Source of the DNA: Oscillospiraceae bacterium
GTDB lineage: Bacteria; Bacillota; Clostridia; Oscillospirales; CAG-382
DNA: 64,000 bases
Direction: 5' to 3'
NCBI GenBank assembly: GCA_015064955.1
Contig: SVRD01000001.1
Coordinates: 1-64,000 of the forward strand
The position numbers were made by a program, and so were the translations under genes. Shown piece after piece: positions 39,981 through 49,871 of the stretch. How positions within the stretch are numbered: the first letter of the stretch is position 1; each line of letters begins with the position of its first letter. Below the pieces are notes generated by a model, which searched no databases, had not been told where the DNA came from, and saw only the letters and a list, made by a program, of their open reading frames with translations.

Positions 39981-42900
39981 TTAACCTATCACGTAAGTTC
40001 CGAAATAGTGACGTTTGATCAAAATGTAGTCGTACTGGTTGACGTTTCCGTCGCCGTTAACGTCAGCGCGGGTCATTTCGTCATCGGTGAGATAACGAGT
40101 TTCGAAGTAGTGGCGCTTAACGAGAATATAGTCGTACTGGTTGATAGCTTCGTCGTTGTTTATGTCGCCGAGCATACCTGTAATCTCGCCTGCGCTTACA
40201 CAAGCCTCGACCTCGTCGATCCAGGTGTGGTTACCGGTAGGAGTTACGGTGAACTTAACGTAGCGTGCGCTGTTGAGCTCTTTGGTATAAACGAGATACT
40301 GCCACAGCTGTACGTCGTAGCCGTCGGACTTACCGTTTGTACCTCTCGAGATGATATCTGCATCGCCGAGATCGGTATATGTCTCGCCGTCAACAGAGAT
40401 CTGAACATTGACAGACTTGGGCTTGCTGATACCCCAGAATCCTGCCGCTGCGTAAACCGAGTAGGAGTTGGTTTCGATAGCTTTGCCCAGATCGAGCACG
40501 ATCTCTACCTTTACGCCCGAGCTCCAGCCCGAATAGGTCGCGCCGTTGGGAGTGCCCTTTGCGCCGTCGGTGAGACGAATACCGTCGTCGTTGTTTGCGT
40601 TGCCGTCGCCGCGGTTGGGAGCGGTAGTGGTGTAGCTTGCGCCGACAGAAGCGGGAGTCTTGTCAACGGTGTCGTTGATAAGGCTTGCGAGCTTGGTGCT
40701 TGCCGCGCTGATCTCAGCCTCGGTAGCCTCTGCGTCGGAAAGAACAGCCTCTGCCTCTGCGATAGCAGCCTTGATCTCCTCGTATACCGCGGGGATATAG
40801 TCTGCACGGTTTACAGAGGTTGCGTAATCAACAACAGCCTTGAGTGCTTCCTTATCGTTGCTTACGGTGATTTCAAACGGCTGGGTATAGGTTACGTAAA
40901 CGCCGCCGGTCGGAGTTGTGGAGCGGTAGCCGAGGATAACGGTTGCGGTGCCCTCCTTGAGACCGACAAGCTTGCCGTCGACAACAGAAACAACGTCGTC
41001 GCCCACGATCACGCTTGCAACGGTGCTCTTGCTGTCCGCGATAAATTCGCTGTTACCGTAGGTGATAACCTTTGCACCGAGTGCAAGAGGCTGACCTACT
41101 GCGATAGTTGTGTTTTCGGGTGCTACGAGATATTTTGCCATATCGGTCGCCCACTGCATATCGTCGGTGGTAACACCGTCGCAGCCGGAAAGGAAGCCGA
41201 TGTGGTTGCTCGAATAGGTATAGGTCCAGGGCCATACGGTGATGCCGCGGTCGGTTACTGCCTTTGTGAAGTAGTTACCGTTGGAGCGGACGATACCGCA
41301 AGCGGGGTTGATGGTGCTGTTTACGCTCTGCGCGCTGGTGAGATAGGGATAAAGCGAAGCGAGAGCGTCCTCGGTGGTCGCGCCGTTGTCCTGACCGGAC
41401 AAGAGGTAGCCGGTGGACATACCGGGGCTCTTGGTCTGGGTCTGGGTAAGGAAGGACGCACTGAAGGAAATAACGTCTACAAGATAGTCCATTCCGTAAT
41501 CGTCGAGAAGCTTCATCGTAACGGGAACGTTCTGCGCGTTGCTTCCCTTGAATTCAACGAAGATCTTGCAGTCCTTGTCCTTGAAGTAGTCGCAAACCTC
41601 TTTAAGAGTGGGCACCTTTTCGGTGGTAGCCGAGCTCTTGTCGTTTGCTTTAGCAAGGATAAATTCAGCCTTGACCTCTTCGAGTGTCATCTGGTTGACA
41701 GTCTTGGTGCCGGTATAGGTGGTGGTGCGGTTGAGGGTGTTGTCGTGCATTATGATGATCTCGCCGTCTTTGGTGATCTCAACGTCGACCTCGAAAACGT
41801 CAGCGCCGTTTTCGTATGCGGCGATAAAGCTCGACATAGTGTTTTCGGGAGCTTGCGAGGGGTTGCCGCGGTGACCGATAAGAACAGGAGTTCTGGTCAT
41901 CGCATTTTCCACGAAATGCTTGTTGATAAGCTCTGCGGTTTTCGCCGCGTCGCTCGTGATGATGCCGTTTACACCTGCAGTAACGAGACGGATGGTATCG
42001 AGCTCGACATTATCGGCAAATGCATCGTTAATGCACCAAACGGCGATCGCATATTCCTGAATCTCCATAACAAGCTCTTTTGTGACCTTGTCGGAGGCGC
42101 AGTCGAGTGCTACAAAGGTAGCGGGAGCCGAGCGTACTGCAACACGGAGATCGTGAATATTATCGTAATCCTCGGGGTTTGCGATAAGACCGGTGCGGAC
42201 GGTTGTAATATTCTTGCGGATATAGGAAAGCACATCGGTCTCATACGATATTACGTTCGCGTCCTTGCAGTTGTTGCTCTTCATCGCGGCAACAAATGCT
42301 TCCGCGTCTGTAAGATTGTCGATATTATAGGTTGCGAGAATGTTTCTTTCAACACAGTTCTTGACCATAGTCGCGTAATCATTCATATTATTGAAGATGA
42401 AAACGCTGCCTGCTTCGGTAGATTCGAATTCTGCCATATTCTGACAATACTCTACGTTTGCGATGGGGTTGATGAGGTTTACGTCCTCGCGCGCGTTGTT
42501 GATAAGGTCGAGCTTTCTTGCCGCCTTAACGGGCGCGTTTTCCTGAACGGTTACCTTGATATTCTTGAAAGCTACGGTACCGTAGTTCATCGTAAGACCG
42601 AGCATACCCTTTTGGTACTCAGCCGCGCTGACGTTGGTTACCGATTTTCCGAAATAATCCTCGGTAACAAACATCACCTGACTGTTGTTGATGTTGTAGC
42701 TGATGGTGTTGCCGTATACGTTAACGGTGAAGTTGTTGTATGCGTTCTTGAGCGAGGTGATATCACCCGATGCCTTGAGCACAACGTTCCAGCCGTCGCC
42801 CGCGGTTCTTTCGGCAAATTCGATACCGCTTGCGGTGGTCGCTTCACGCACGCACATATGATAGTAAGGATAATATTTGCCGTTGGTGTTCTGAATACGG

Positions 42901-43481
42901 TAAACGATACCTACCCATCTGCCTGTGTCTTGGGTGGTGAGCATCTTCACATCGGTAGAAATACCGTAATCGCCGAAATCGCCGAGCCACGCGGGGAGGA
43001 TCGCTCTTGCATAGCCGTCGCTGATATTACCGAGCACGAAAGCGCCGTCCTTGAAGGAATATCTGTCGGCGGAATTGAGGAATTTCCAGCCCTTCGATTC
43101 GAGCTGAGAGGTAGAAGAATACTTCGAGAAATCCTCTTCGTAAAGAACGTATTCGGTTTCGTCAGCTTCCTTTGCAACGACGTAGATCGTCTTTGTCTTG
43201 CTTCCGCTTGTCGCGGTAAGATTTGTAACACCCTTTGCCGAGGGCTTGAAGGAAGTGATGGTGCTTGCTCCGTTCTTCCAGGTGATATCCGAGGTTGCCG
43301 ACGTGTCGCCGTCAAAAACAACCGAATAGCTTGAAAGATCGATAGTTTCGCCAACGTCTGCGGTGATTGCAGGCGAGGTATTGGAGATTTCGATTACAGC
43401 GGCAGCGCCCGAGATCGCAAAAAAGCTGCAAAGCGACAGAAGCATTGCCAGTGTAATTACCATACTGATAAATCTTTTCAT
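39981..43481 (-). CDS. Secreted glycerophosphodiester phosphodiesterase with dockerin (paralogue 1)
   Basis: 1166 residues. Signal peptide 1-27; Ig-like domain (about 30-103); laminin-G/DUF1080-like sandwich (about 110-315); a degenerate GDPD half-barrel without H-R-G (about 325-525); an active GDPD domain (about 533-785) with H537-R-G-N, E564-V-D566 and M-H579-D; a BIG2-like domain (about 790-880); a helical FIVAR-like segment (about 880-950); an F5/8-type discoidin domain (about 960-1095); and a type I dockerin (1102-1166) with two Ca-loops (D-I-N-N-D-E-A-I-N and D-V-N-G-D-G-N-V-N), each followed by Q-Y-D-Y-I-L. It should cleave phosphodiesters of glycerol or similar alcohols, for instance from lipid head groups or teichoic acid, while docked through the dockerin. 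Start supported by AAAGGA upstream. Confidence 0.9.
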   Translation of the reverse strand: MKRFISMVITLAMLLSLCSFFAISGAAAVIEISNTSPAITADVGETIDLSSYSVVFDGDTSATSDITWKNGASTITSFKPSAKGVTNLTATSGSKTKTIYVVAKEADETEYVLYEEDFSKYSSTSQLESKGWKFLNSADRYSFKDGAFVLGNISDGYARAILPAWLGDFGDYGISTDVKMLTTQDTGRWVGIVYRIQNTNGKYYPYYHMCVREATTASGIEFAERTAGDGWNVVLKASGDITSLKNAYNNFTVNVYGNTISYNINNSQVMFVTEDYFGKSVTNVSAAEYQKGMLGLTMNYGTVAFKNIKVTVQENAPVKAARKLDLINNAREDVNLINPIANVEYCQNMAEFESTEAGSVFIFNNMNDYATMVKNCVERNILATYNIDNLTDAEAFVAAMKSNNCKDANVISYETDVLSYIRKNITTVRTGLIANPEDYDNIHDLRVAVRSAPATFVALDCASDKVTKELVMEIQEYAIAVWCINDAFADNVELDTIRLVTAGVNGIITSDAAKTAELINKHFVENAMTRTPVLIGHRGNPSQAPENTMSSFIAAYENGADVFEVDVEITKDGEIIIMHDNTLNRTTTYTGTKTVNQMTLEEVKAEFILAKANDKSSATTEKVPTLKEVCDYFKDKDCKIFVEFKGSNAQNVPVTMKLLDDYGMDYLVDVISFSASFLTQTQTKSPGMSTGYLLSGQDNGATTEDALASLYPYLTSAQSVNSTINPACGIVRSNGNYFTKAVTDRGITVWPWTYTYSSNHIGFLSGCDGVTTDDMQWATDMAKYLVAPENTTIAVGQPLALGAKVITYGNSEFIADSKSTVASVIVGDDVVSVVDGKLVGLKEGTATVILGYRSTTPTGGVYVTYTQPFEITVSNDKEALKAVVDYATSVNRADYIPAVYEEIKAAIAEAEAVLSDAEATEAEISAASTKLASLINDTVDKTPASVGASYTTTAPNRGDGNANNDDGIRLTDGAKGTPNGATYSGWSSGVKVEIVLDLGKAIETNSYSVYAAAGFWGISKPKSVNVQISVDGETYTDLGDADIISRGTNGKSDGYDVQLWQYLVYTKELNSARYVKFTVTPTGNHTWIDEVEACVSAGEITGMLGDINNDEAINQYDYILVKRHYFETRYLTDDEMTRADVNGDGNVNQYDYILIKRHYFGTYVIG

Positions 43482-43516
43482 ACTGTTTATCCTTTCGTAT
43501 TTTAGTTTGCTGATTC

Positions 43517-43545
43517 ATTATAGCACATACTATACAAAAAATCAA
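43517..43545 (-). promoter_or_regulatory. Promoter of dockerin gene 1
   Basis: Minus strand TTGATT (43545-43540), 17-bp spacer, TATAAT (43522-43517). Confidence 0.8.
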
Positions 43546-43562
43546 CGACGAAGCAGAACTTT

Positions 43563-43775
43563 TTTATCAAAAAAATAAATCGCTGACGCTCTCGATTAAA
43601 ATCTTGCGATTTTAATCGGTTTTTGTGAGCGCCGTTCATTCGCACGATATACCCCAAAAATCTTGCGATTTTCGGGGACCCCGTAACACGTGCGCCTCGC
43701 TCTGCTCGTTGTCCGTGTTCTCGGCGCTCTAAGGTATAAAAATCGACGCACCTGTCGCCGATTTTTATGGGATTT
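43563..43775. repeat. Mosaic hairpin repeat block 5 (inverted)
   Basis: The block-1 modules in reverse complement: the GTCGCTGACGCTCTCG-type tail, AAAATC-TTGC-GATTTT palindrome, CCCCAAAAATC-TTGC-GATTTTCGGGG (about 43664-43679 core) with ACCCCGTAACACG, and the ATAAAAATCG...CGATTTTTAT stem (about 43737-43768). It shows that these blocks occur in either orientation. Confidence 0.8.
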
Positions 43776-43826
43776 TTATTGTATATAATAAAAAATGTTT
43801 GTTTTTAAAGTTTTTGGGAGAGAGCA

Positions 43827-43858
43827 CGAGAGGACCTTTTTGCAAAAAGGTCCTCTCG
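43827..43858 (-). other. Perfect 32-nt palindrome 3' of dockerin gene 2
   Basis: Each half is CGAGAGGACCTTTTTG. It lies 14 bp past the stop codon at 43873 and has the same loop and flanks as the palindrome at 39932 but a different stem, with all changes compensated. Confidence 0.75.
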
Positions 43859-43872
43859 TAATATCGTAATAT

Positions 43873-46800
43873 TTATCCTATTGTATAGGTACCGAAATAA
43901 TGGCGCTTGATGAGGATATAGTCGTACTGATTGATATTTCCGTCGAGGTTAATGTCGGCGCGGGTCATTTCGTCATCGGTGAGATAACGGGTTTCGAAGT
44001 AGTGACGCTTTACGAGAATGTAGTCATACTGGTTGATTGCTCCGTCGTTGTTAACGTCGCCGAGCATTCCCTTCTGTTCGGGAGCGGGCTCGGTCGCGAG
44101 AAGCTCGTTACAAACAGAGCAACGCTGTTCCTTGCTTCCATCGGCGAGAGTTACCCATTCGCCTGCGGTGTGGCCCTTTGCGGAAGCGAGCACTTCGCCG
44201 CAAACGGTGCAGGTCTGGTCGTTTACGCAGTCAGCCTCTGTGCCGGGAGTGTGGCCCTTTGCGGAAGCGAGTATCTCGCCGCAAACGGTGCAGGTCTGGT
44301 CGTTTACGCAGTCAGCCTCTGCGCCGGGGGTGTGGCCCTTTGCCGAAACGAGTACTTCGCCGCATTCGGTGCAGGTCTGGTCGTTTACGCAGTCAGCCTC
44401 TGCGCCGGGGGTGTGAACATGAGGCGGAACGTATACCGAGTAGAACGACGTGCAGATATAGCCGTCATCATACCAATTCGTAGTGGGAGTCGTGGTGGAA
44501 ACGACGGGGTTCAACGGGTCGATTCCGTGGAACTTGAGCTTCATACCGACAGTCCAGGTCGAAGCGTCGATAATAGCATTGGTGCAGTTATCGGAGGTAT
44601 AGTCGATCGCGGTTTCATCATCGGGGTAGATGGTGGGATAGTCGTTGCCGTAGTTTGCCGCCCAGACAAATCCGCCCTCGGGGATAGAAAGTGCGGTTCC
44701 ATCGCCGAGATCGGTGCCGTCGGAGATCTCAACAATCTCGAAGTATCCGTCGAGATCGGTAACCGGCTTGAATGCCACGTGCAACCACCAAGCCGCGCCG
44801 GTGTAGCTTTCGGTAAAGATAACGCCTGCGCCCTCGATGGTGTTGTTGTTGATATGGGTTACCCAGAAATTCTTGGAATTTTCGGGTTTTTCGGTAGGAG
44901 CGGGCTCAAATCCGACAAGAGTGCCGCAAACAGTGCAGCGCTGTTCCTTGCTTCCGTCGTCGAGAGTTTTCCATTCGCCCTCGGTGTGACCGAACGCGGT
45001 AACGAGAACCTCTTTACAAAGCTCACAGATCTGATCGTTCTCACAATCCGCCTCTGTGCCGGGCTTGTGGATATGGGTAAATGTGAAATAGGGTGCAACG
45101 GTGCTCAACGTTTTTGTGCTTACGTCGATACCACTGAACACGATAGTATCGCCGACGTTGGCGGAAACGAGATTTTCGTTGTTGAGCTTACTGCCGACAA
45201 AGGGATTTTCGCTTGTGTCGTAAATGTCCCACTTGTGAGTAGCGATCATTATCTCGTCGCTCGCGAGGGTGACGCTTGCGGTATCTGCGCCGACGCCGTG
45301 AGAGACAGAGGTTACAACGTATGCGTTAAGAGCGGTATCCCACTTTGCGATAAGGTTTGCCGTCCACGCGTGGTTTGCGGAGGAAACCGAGATAGTGCCG
45401 AAGTCGGGAGTGAAGATAACCGACTGACCCGATGTGATCTTTTGGTTGAACGCCGTCACGTAGACTGCCTTGTCTGCGGCAGGTCTGTCCTTGACAAGTG
45501 AAACCTCGACCTCATCTATCCAGGTGAAAGTGTTGGTGGGGTCGATATCAAACGCGATATAGCGTGCATTTACGGGGGTGTCGAGCTTGACAGCCATTTC
45601 GTAGGTGCACCAGGTATCTGTCTTGTTCATAAGAACGGCAGAAACAGTCGCGCCGACAACCGAAAATTCGCTGCCGTCGGTCGAAACGCGCACAGTGAGC
45701 TTTTCGGGAGCCTGAATACCCCAGTCGCCGCCGATAGCATAAATACGGTAGGTATCGCTGTCGGCAGAAGTGCCGAGATCAACGGTAACGGTAACGCCGT
45801 CGGGATCGGAAAATCCCGCATAGGTATTGCTCTTGCCGCCGTCGAAATTGCCCTTGCTTCCGTCGGTAAGACGGGTTCCGCTGTCGCCGTAGGTGCCGTG
45901 TGCGATGCCCTCGGAAACATAGGTCTTATCCTTGGAAAGAATGATTTCCTTTACAGGACTTGCGATAAGGTCGGAAATCTCGAGTGCGAGCGCATTTCTT
46001 TCCTCGGCAGTTGCGCTTGCAGAAAGACTGCTGATCTTTTCGCAGCATTCGCGAATACTCTTGATGCTTTCCTCGGTGTAATCGGAAACGGTGATTCTTC
46101 TTGCAACTGCAACGAGGTCATCGAGCATTTCATCGCTTGCCGCGCCGACGGTGACTGTAACGGGCTCGGAATAAACGATATAATCTCTGCCGGTCGCAGT
46201 CTTGGTTGCATAGCCGAAGATAACGGTAGCCGTACCCTCGTTGATGCCGACGAGCTTGCCGTCGACGATCGCTACGTTTTCGTTGCCCGAAACAACACTG
46301 CAAATAGTGTCCGAAACGGGAATAATAGTTTCGGTGTTGCCGTATGCGACGGAAACAACGTTGCCGCCGACGTATGCCTGACCCTTAACAAGAGCGAAGT
46401 CCTTTGCGGTGAGGTACTTCGCCATACTGCGCGCCCACTGAGCGTCGTCGGTGGTGACACCGTCGCAGCCCGAGAAGAAGCCGACGTCGTTGTTGTTGTA
46501 ATTAAAGGTCCAGGGCCAAACGGTCATACCTCTGTCGGTCGCCGCCTGGGTGAAATATCTTGTGTTGTAATAAACGACACCGCAGGAGGGGTTGATGGTG
46601 CTGTTTATAGGCTGAGCGCTGTTGAGATAAACGTTGAGCGAGGTGAGCGCTTCGTCCCAGGTGGAAGCGGCGGTCTGGCTCGAGAGGAGATAGCCCGTCG
46701 ACATACCCGCGCTGTTCGCCTGAGTCTGCTGGAGGAAGGTCGCGCTGAAGGAGATAACGTCCACGAGATAGTCCATTCCGACAGTGTCGAGAAGCTTCAT

Positions 46801-48765
46801 CGTAACGGGAACGTTCTGAGCGTTGCTTCCCTTGAATTCAACGAAGATCTTGCAGTCCTTGTCCTTGAAGTAGTCGCAAACCTCTTTGAGAGTGGGCACC
46901 TTTTCGGTGGTAGCCGAGCTCTTGTCGTTGTCGGTCGCGAGAATGTAGTACTGCTTTATTTCGGAAAGCGTCATCTGGTTGACAGTCTTTGTTCCGGTAT
47001 AGGTGGTGGTACGGTTGATGGTGTTGTCGTGCATGATGATGATCTCACCGTCTTTGGTGATCTCAACGTCGACCTCAAACACGTCCACGCCGTTTTCATA
47101 AGCCTTGATAAAGCCCGAAAGTGTGTTTTCGGGAGCTTGCGAGGGGTTGCCGCGGTGACCGATGATGATCGGGGTTCTTGTCATCGCGCCCTCGGCGAAA
47201 TTCTTGTTGATTGCGGTTGCCGCTGCGCTTGCGTCGTTGGTGATAATACCGTTTGCGCCGGTAGCGACAGCTCTCACGGCCTGCTCATCGAATTCGGCAC
47301 TGCCCGACTCTGCGGTGGTGGATACCCAAACCGCAACCGCATATTCCTGAATCTCCATAACAAGCTCTTTGGTCGCTTTGGCAAGCGGAATTACACAGAA
47401 GGTCGCAGGGGCGCTTCTTACCGCAACGCGAAGCTCGTGAACGGTGGAATAAGCGGAGGGGTCGTTGATGATAAGACCGGTGCGAACGTTCGGCTTGCTT
47501 GCGCGGATGCTCTTTAAATAAGCTGCGTTGTTCGCAAGCACGTTGACGTCCTTACAGCCGCTCGAGGTCATAGCCGACACGAGTCGGTTAACGTCGTCGT
47601 TGCTGTTTACGTAAAGAGTGGGGAGTATCGAATTGTCGACACACTTCTTCAGATATCCCGAAAGATCGTCGATAAGGTTGACGTTGCGGTATGCGATATC
47701 GGGAGCGTCTGCGCTGTCGAGCACCGAAATATCGGCAAGACGTTCGACGTTCGCAATCGGGTTGATAAGGCTCAATTCATCGTGGCCGATATTGATAAGA
47801 TCGAGCTTTCTTGCTTCCTTCGCGGGCGCATTTTCCTGAACGGTAACCTTTACGCTTTCAACGGCAAGAGTACCGCCCGTCATTGTGATACCGAGGTAGC
47901 CCTTTGTGTTCTTCACCTGAATCTTCGACAGATCGGTGATATACATAAGCTGCTCGCCGTCGATATAATGTCCGATAGTGTTGCCGAAGGTGCGGATGGT
48001 AAAATTGTGCATGGTATCGGAAAGAGTGGTGTTCTCGCCCGATGCTGTCTGCATTACGTTCCATGCCGCAGAATCGGTTATGCGTTCGGTAAATTCGATA
48101 CCGTTGTTTACGGTATTGTTCGCGCGGACGCACATATGGTAATAGGTAGGAGTTGCGCTCAGATTGTTGCTGCGGTACTGCAAAGCGAGCCAGCGCGAGC
48201 TGTCGTTATTGATAAGCGATGTTATCTTTGCGTTTACCGAGAACGAATAATCGCCGAAATCGCCGAGCCATTTGGGCAGATAAGCGGTAACGCCCGAATA
48301 AGCGCCCGACGAAACGATATTGAATTTGCCGCCCGAAACGGTATATCCGTTTGCGGTGGGAAGAGTCCAGCCTGCGTTTACAAGCGAATCGAGATTTGCG
48401 ATGCCCGACATATTCGCTTCGTAGAGAACGTATTCGCTGTCGGTCGGATTCTTCGCTACGACGTAAATGGTTTTTGTCTTGCTTCCGCTCGTTGCGGTAA
48501 GCTTGGTAACGCCCTTTGCGGTGATATCGAGCGAATCGATCACACTGCCGCCTGCGTTTTTCCAGACGATTCCGGTCGTGGCGGTGCTGTCACCGTCGAA
48601 AACCACCGAATAGCCCGAAAGGTCAATAGTGTCGCCCACTATCGCGGTGATTGCAGGGGAGGCGTTGGTTATTTCTGTGATAGCCGCAACACCCGTCACC
48701 GCAAAAACGGTAAACAGCGAAAGCAGCATGGCCAGCGTTAAGATTGTGCTGATAAGCCTTTTCAT
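43873..48765 (-). CDS. Giant secreted glycerophosphodiester phosphodiesterase with dockerin (paralogue 2)
   Basis: 1630 residues from the ATG at 48765 (AAGGAG 6 bp upstream). The first two thirds follow paralogue 1: signal peptide, Ig-like domain, laminin-G-like domain, degenerate GDPD half, active GDPD with G-H-R-G-N-P, E-V-D-V-E and M-H-D-N, BIG2-like, helical and discoidin domains. Extra parts then follow: two copies of a G-H-G/SfvvS-type beta module also found in the GHL10 proteins, each tied to Cys-rich C-x6-C-x2-C-G units, and three perfect 27-residue tandem repeats of that Cys unit (H-T-P-G-x-E-A-D-C). A type I dockerin ends the protein (about 1566-1630). Role as for paralogue 1, with additional binding modules. 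Confidence 0.9.
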   Translation of the reverse strand: MKRLISTILTLAMLLSLFTVFAVTGVAAITEITNASPAITAIVGDTIDLSGYSVVFDGDSTATTGIVWKNAGGSVIDSLDITAKGVTKLTATSGSKTKTIYVVAKNPTDSEYVLYEANMSGIANLDSLVNAGWTLPTANGYTVSGGKFNIVSSGAYSGVTAYLPKWLGDFGDYSFSVNAKITSLINNDSSRWLALQYRSNNLSATPTYYHMCVRANNTVNNGIEFTERITDSAAWNVMQTASGENTTLSDTMHNFTIRTFGNTIGHYIDGEQLMYITDLSKIQVKNTKGYLGITMTGGTLAVESVKVTVQENAPAKEARKLDLINIGHDELSLINPIANVERLADISVLDSADAPDIAYRNVNLIDDLSGYLKKCVDNSILPTLYVNSNDDVNRLVSAMTSSGCKDVNVLANNAAYLKSIRASKPNVRTGLIINDPSAYSTVHELRVAVRSAPATFCVIPLAKATKELVMEIQEYAVAVWVSTTAESGSAEFDEQAVRAVATGANGIITNDASAAATAINKNFAEGAMTRTPIIIGHRGNPSQAPENTLSGFIKAYENGVDVFEVDVEITKDGEIIIMHDNTINRTTTYTGTKTVNQMTLSEIKQYYILATDNDKSSATTEKVPTLKEVCDYFKDKDCKIFVEFKGSNAQNVPVTMKLLDTVGMDYLVDVISFSATFLQQTQANSAGMSTGYLLSSQTAASTWDEALTSLNVYLNSAQPINSTINPSCGVVYYNTRYFTQAATDRGMTVWPWTFNYNNNDVGFFSGCDGVTTDDAQWARSMAKYLTAKDFALVKGQAYVGGNVVSVAYGNTETIIPVSDTICSVVSGNENVAIVDGKLVGINEGTATVIFGYATKTATGRDYIVYSEPVTVTVGAASDEMLDDLVAVARRITVSDYTEESIKSIRECCEKISSLSASATAEERNALALEISDLIASPVKEIILSKDKTYVSEGIAHGTYGDSGTRLTDGSKGNFDGGKSNTYAGFSDPDGVTVTVDLGTSADSDTYRIYAIGGDWGIQAPEKLTVRVSTDGSEFSVVGATVSAVLMNKTDTWCTYEMAVKLDTPVNARYIAFDIDPTNTFTWIDEVEVSLVKDRPAADKAVYVTAFNQKITSGQSVIFTPDFGTISVSSANHAWTANLIAKWDTALNAYVVTSVSHGVGADTASVTLASDEIMIATHKWDIYDTSENPFVGSKLNNENLVSANVGDTIVFSGIDVSTKTLSTVAPYFTFTHIHKPGTEADCENDQICELCKEVLVTAFGHTEGEWKTLDDGSKEQRCTVCGTLVGFEPAPTEKPENSKNFWVTHINNNTIEGAGVIFTESYTGAAWWLHVAFKPVTDLDGYFEIVEISDGTDLGDGTALSIPEGGFVWAANYGNDYPTIYPDDETAIDYTSDNCTNAIIDASTWTVGMKLKFHGIDPLNPVVSTTTPTTNWYDDGYICTSFYSVYVPPHVHTPGAEADCVNDQTCTECGEVLVSAKGHTPGAEADCVNDQTCTVCGEILASAKGHTPGTEADCVNDQTCTVCGEVLASAKGHTAGEWVTLADGSKEQRCSVCNELLATEPAPEQKGMLGDVNNDGAINQYDYILVKRHYFETRYLTDDEMTRADINLDGNINQYDYILIKRHYFGTYTIG
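44168..44410. repeat. Three 81-bp in-frame tandem repeats
   Basis: Repeat starts at 44168, 44249 and 44330 (GTGTGGCCCTTTGC...). Each unit encodes 27 residues with C-x5-C-x2-C and a G-H pair, a likely metal-binding or disulfide-held hairpin. Near-identity between units means copy number can change by slippage or recombination. Confidence 0.9.
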
Positions 48766-48812
48766 AATGCGCTCCTTCTCAATTGTTTTTAATAAAATGC
48801 TTCTTATGTGCA

Positions 48813-48841
48813 ATTATAACAGAGTTTCGGTTTGTTTTCAA
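48813..48841 (-). promoter_or_regulatory. Promoter of dockerin gene 2
   Basis: Minus strand TTGAAA (48841-48836), 17-bp spacer, TATAAT (48818-48813). Confidence 0.8.
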
Positions 48842-48989
48842 TAGTTTTCGTGTTTTTGGTTTTCGTGGTTTCCTCTTTAAAAAAAACATTGAAAACACAA
48901 CAAACAACGGGTCTACCAAAAAACAAGCCTCGCAAGATGGCGAAGCTTGTTTTTGCTGTATCTTTCAAGGGATTAAAGGGTCCTTTTTC

Positions 48990-49871
48990 TCACTCGATCA
49001 CATAGGTGCCGAAATATATACGTTTTATTAAAATATAGTCGTACTCGTCAACGTTGCCGTCGCGGTTTACGTCTGCATAGCCGAGTTCTTCGTCGTAGGG
49101 CAGATAAGTTTTAAAATACATACGCTTTGCGAGAATGTAATCATAAGGGTCAACTTCGCCGTCGGCGTTGATATCGCCGTTGCCGTAATCGGATTTGTAG
49201 TCTACCGAAACAACATCATCGTTGCATTCAAATACCCAAATCGCATCGCTGTTGGTCATCATTTGTTTTCCGAGCTTAATCGCGTAACCGTAAGCTCCGT
49301 TTTCGGATTCAATCGCGCTGACAGTGTCGATACAAACTCCGAAAAGATAATGCTTTCCCTCTCCTTCGAATTCGGTCAGGTCAAGCTCATATTTCAAATA
49401 AACCGTAAATTCATCGGGCGCAAGCGAATGAATATTCTCAAGTTCTTCGGGTGTTTTGCCGATGTAAGGCGAGTTTTCGGGATAATGCTGTTCGCGGTAG
49501 TCGAGATATTCCACATAATTTAAAAATACCTCTTCAACGCCGTCGGCTTCGGAAAGCAGTTCCGACGCCGCGATAGAATCTGTTCCGGGCGCAAGCTTAA
49601 TATGATAGAACCCCTTGTCAGATGAAGAGACGCTCCCGTTTCGCATATCCTCTATTTCAACAATGCTTATACCGAAAAAGTCAAAAGGAGCTTCGCCCTC
49701 AAAGGCTGTCATATCCAGCTTTTCGGCAGTGCCGACCAAAAGCTCGTTTTTTACGAAAACTGACCCCTCGACAGCTTCTAACTCTTTATCATAAGAATAT
49801 GCGTTTGCGCACAGCGAAAATATGCCGAGCAATAAGCATAGCGTTAAAATCAAACATAATCTTCTTTTCAT
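48990..49871 (-). CDS. Small secreted dockerin protein with a two-fold repeated domain
   Basis: 293 residues. Signal peptide 1-24; two related modules (about 38-130 and 150-225), each with V-K/Y-x-E-L, D-x-T-x-F-E-G, G-I-S/C-I and a final strand before D-V/G-V; the strand pattern recalls subtilisin-propeptide (I9-like) inhibitors, but this is weak. A type I dockerin (about 230-293) with D-I-N-A-D-G-E-V-D and D-V-N-R-D-G-N-V-D ends the protein. No catalytic motif was seen, so it may be an adaptor or inhibitor brought to the same docking partner as the large enzymes. Confidence 0.8.
   Translation of the reverse strand: MKRRLCLILTLCLLLGIFSLCANAYSYDKELEAVEGSVFVKNELLVGTAEKLDMTAFEGEAPFDFFGISIVEIEDMRNGSVSSSDKGFYHIKLAPGTDSIAASELLSEADGVEEVFLNYVEYLDYREQHYPENSPYIGKTPEELENIHSLAPDEFTVYLKYELDLTEFEGEGKHYLFGVCIDTVSAIESENGAYGYAIKLGKQMMTNSDAIWVFECNDDVVSVDYKSDYGNGDINADGEVDPYDYILAKRMYFKTYLPYDEELGYADVNRDGNVDEYDYILIKRIYFGTYVIE

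Noticed and set aside
40008-43334. An 1108-codon open frame on the plus strand opposite dockerin gene 1
   Set aside because: It is a mirror of the high-scoring GDPD gene; its translation has no recognisable domain and no ribosome binding site. Similar long antisense frames opposite nrdD (33147-35312), paralogue 2 (45898-47517) and the P1B ATPase (20664-21653) were rejected for the same reason.
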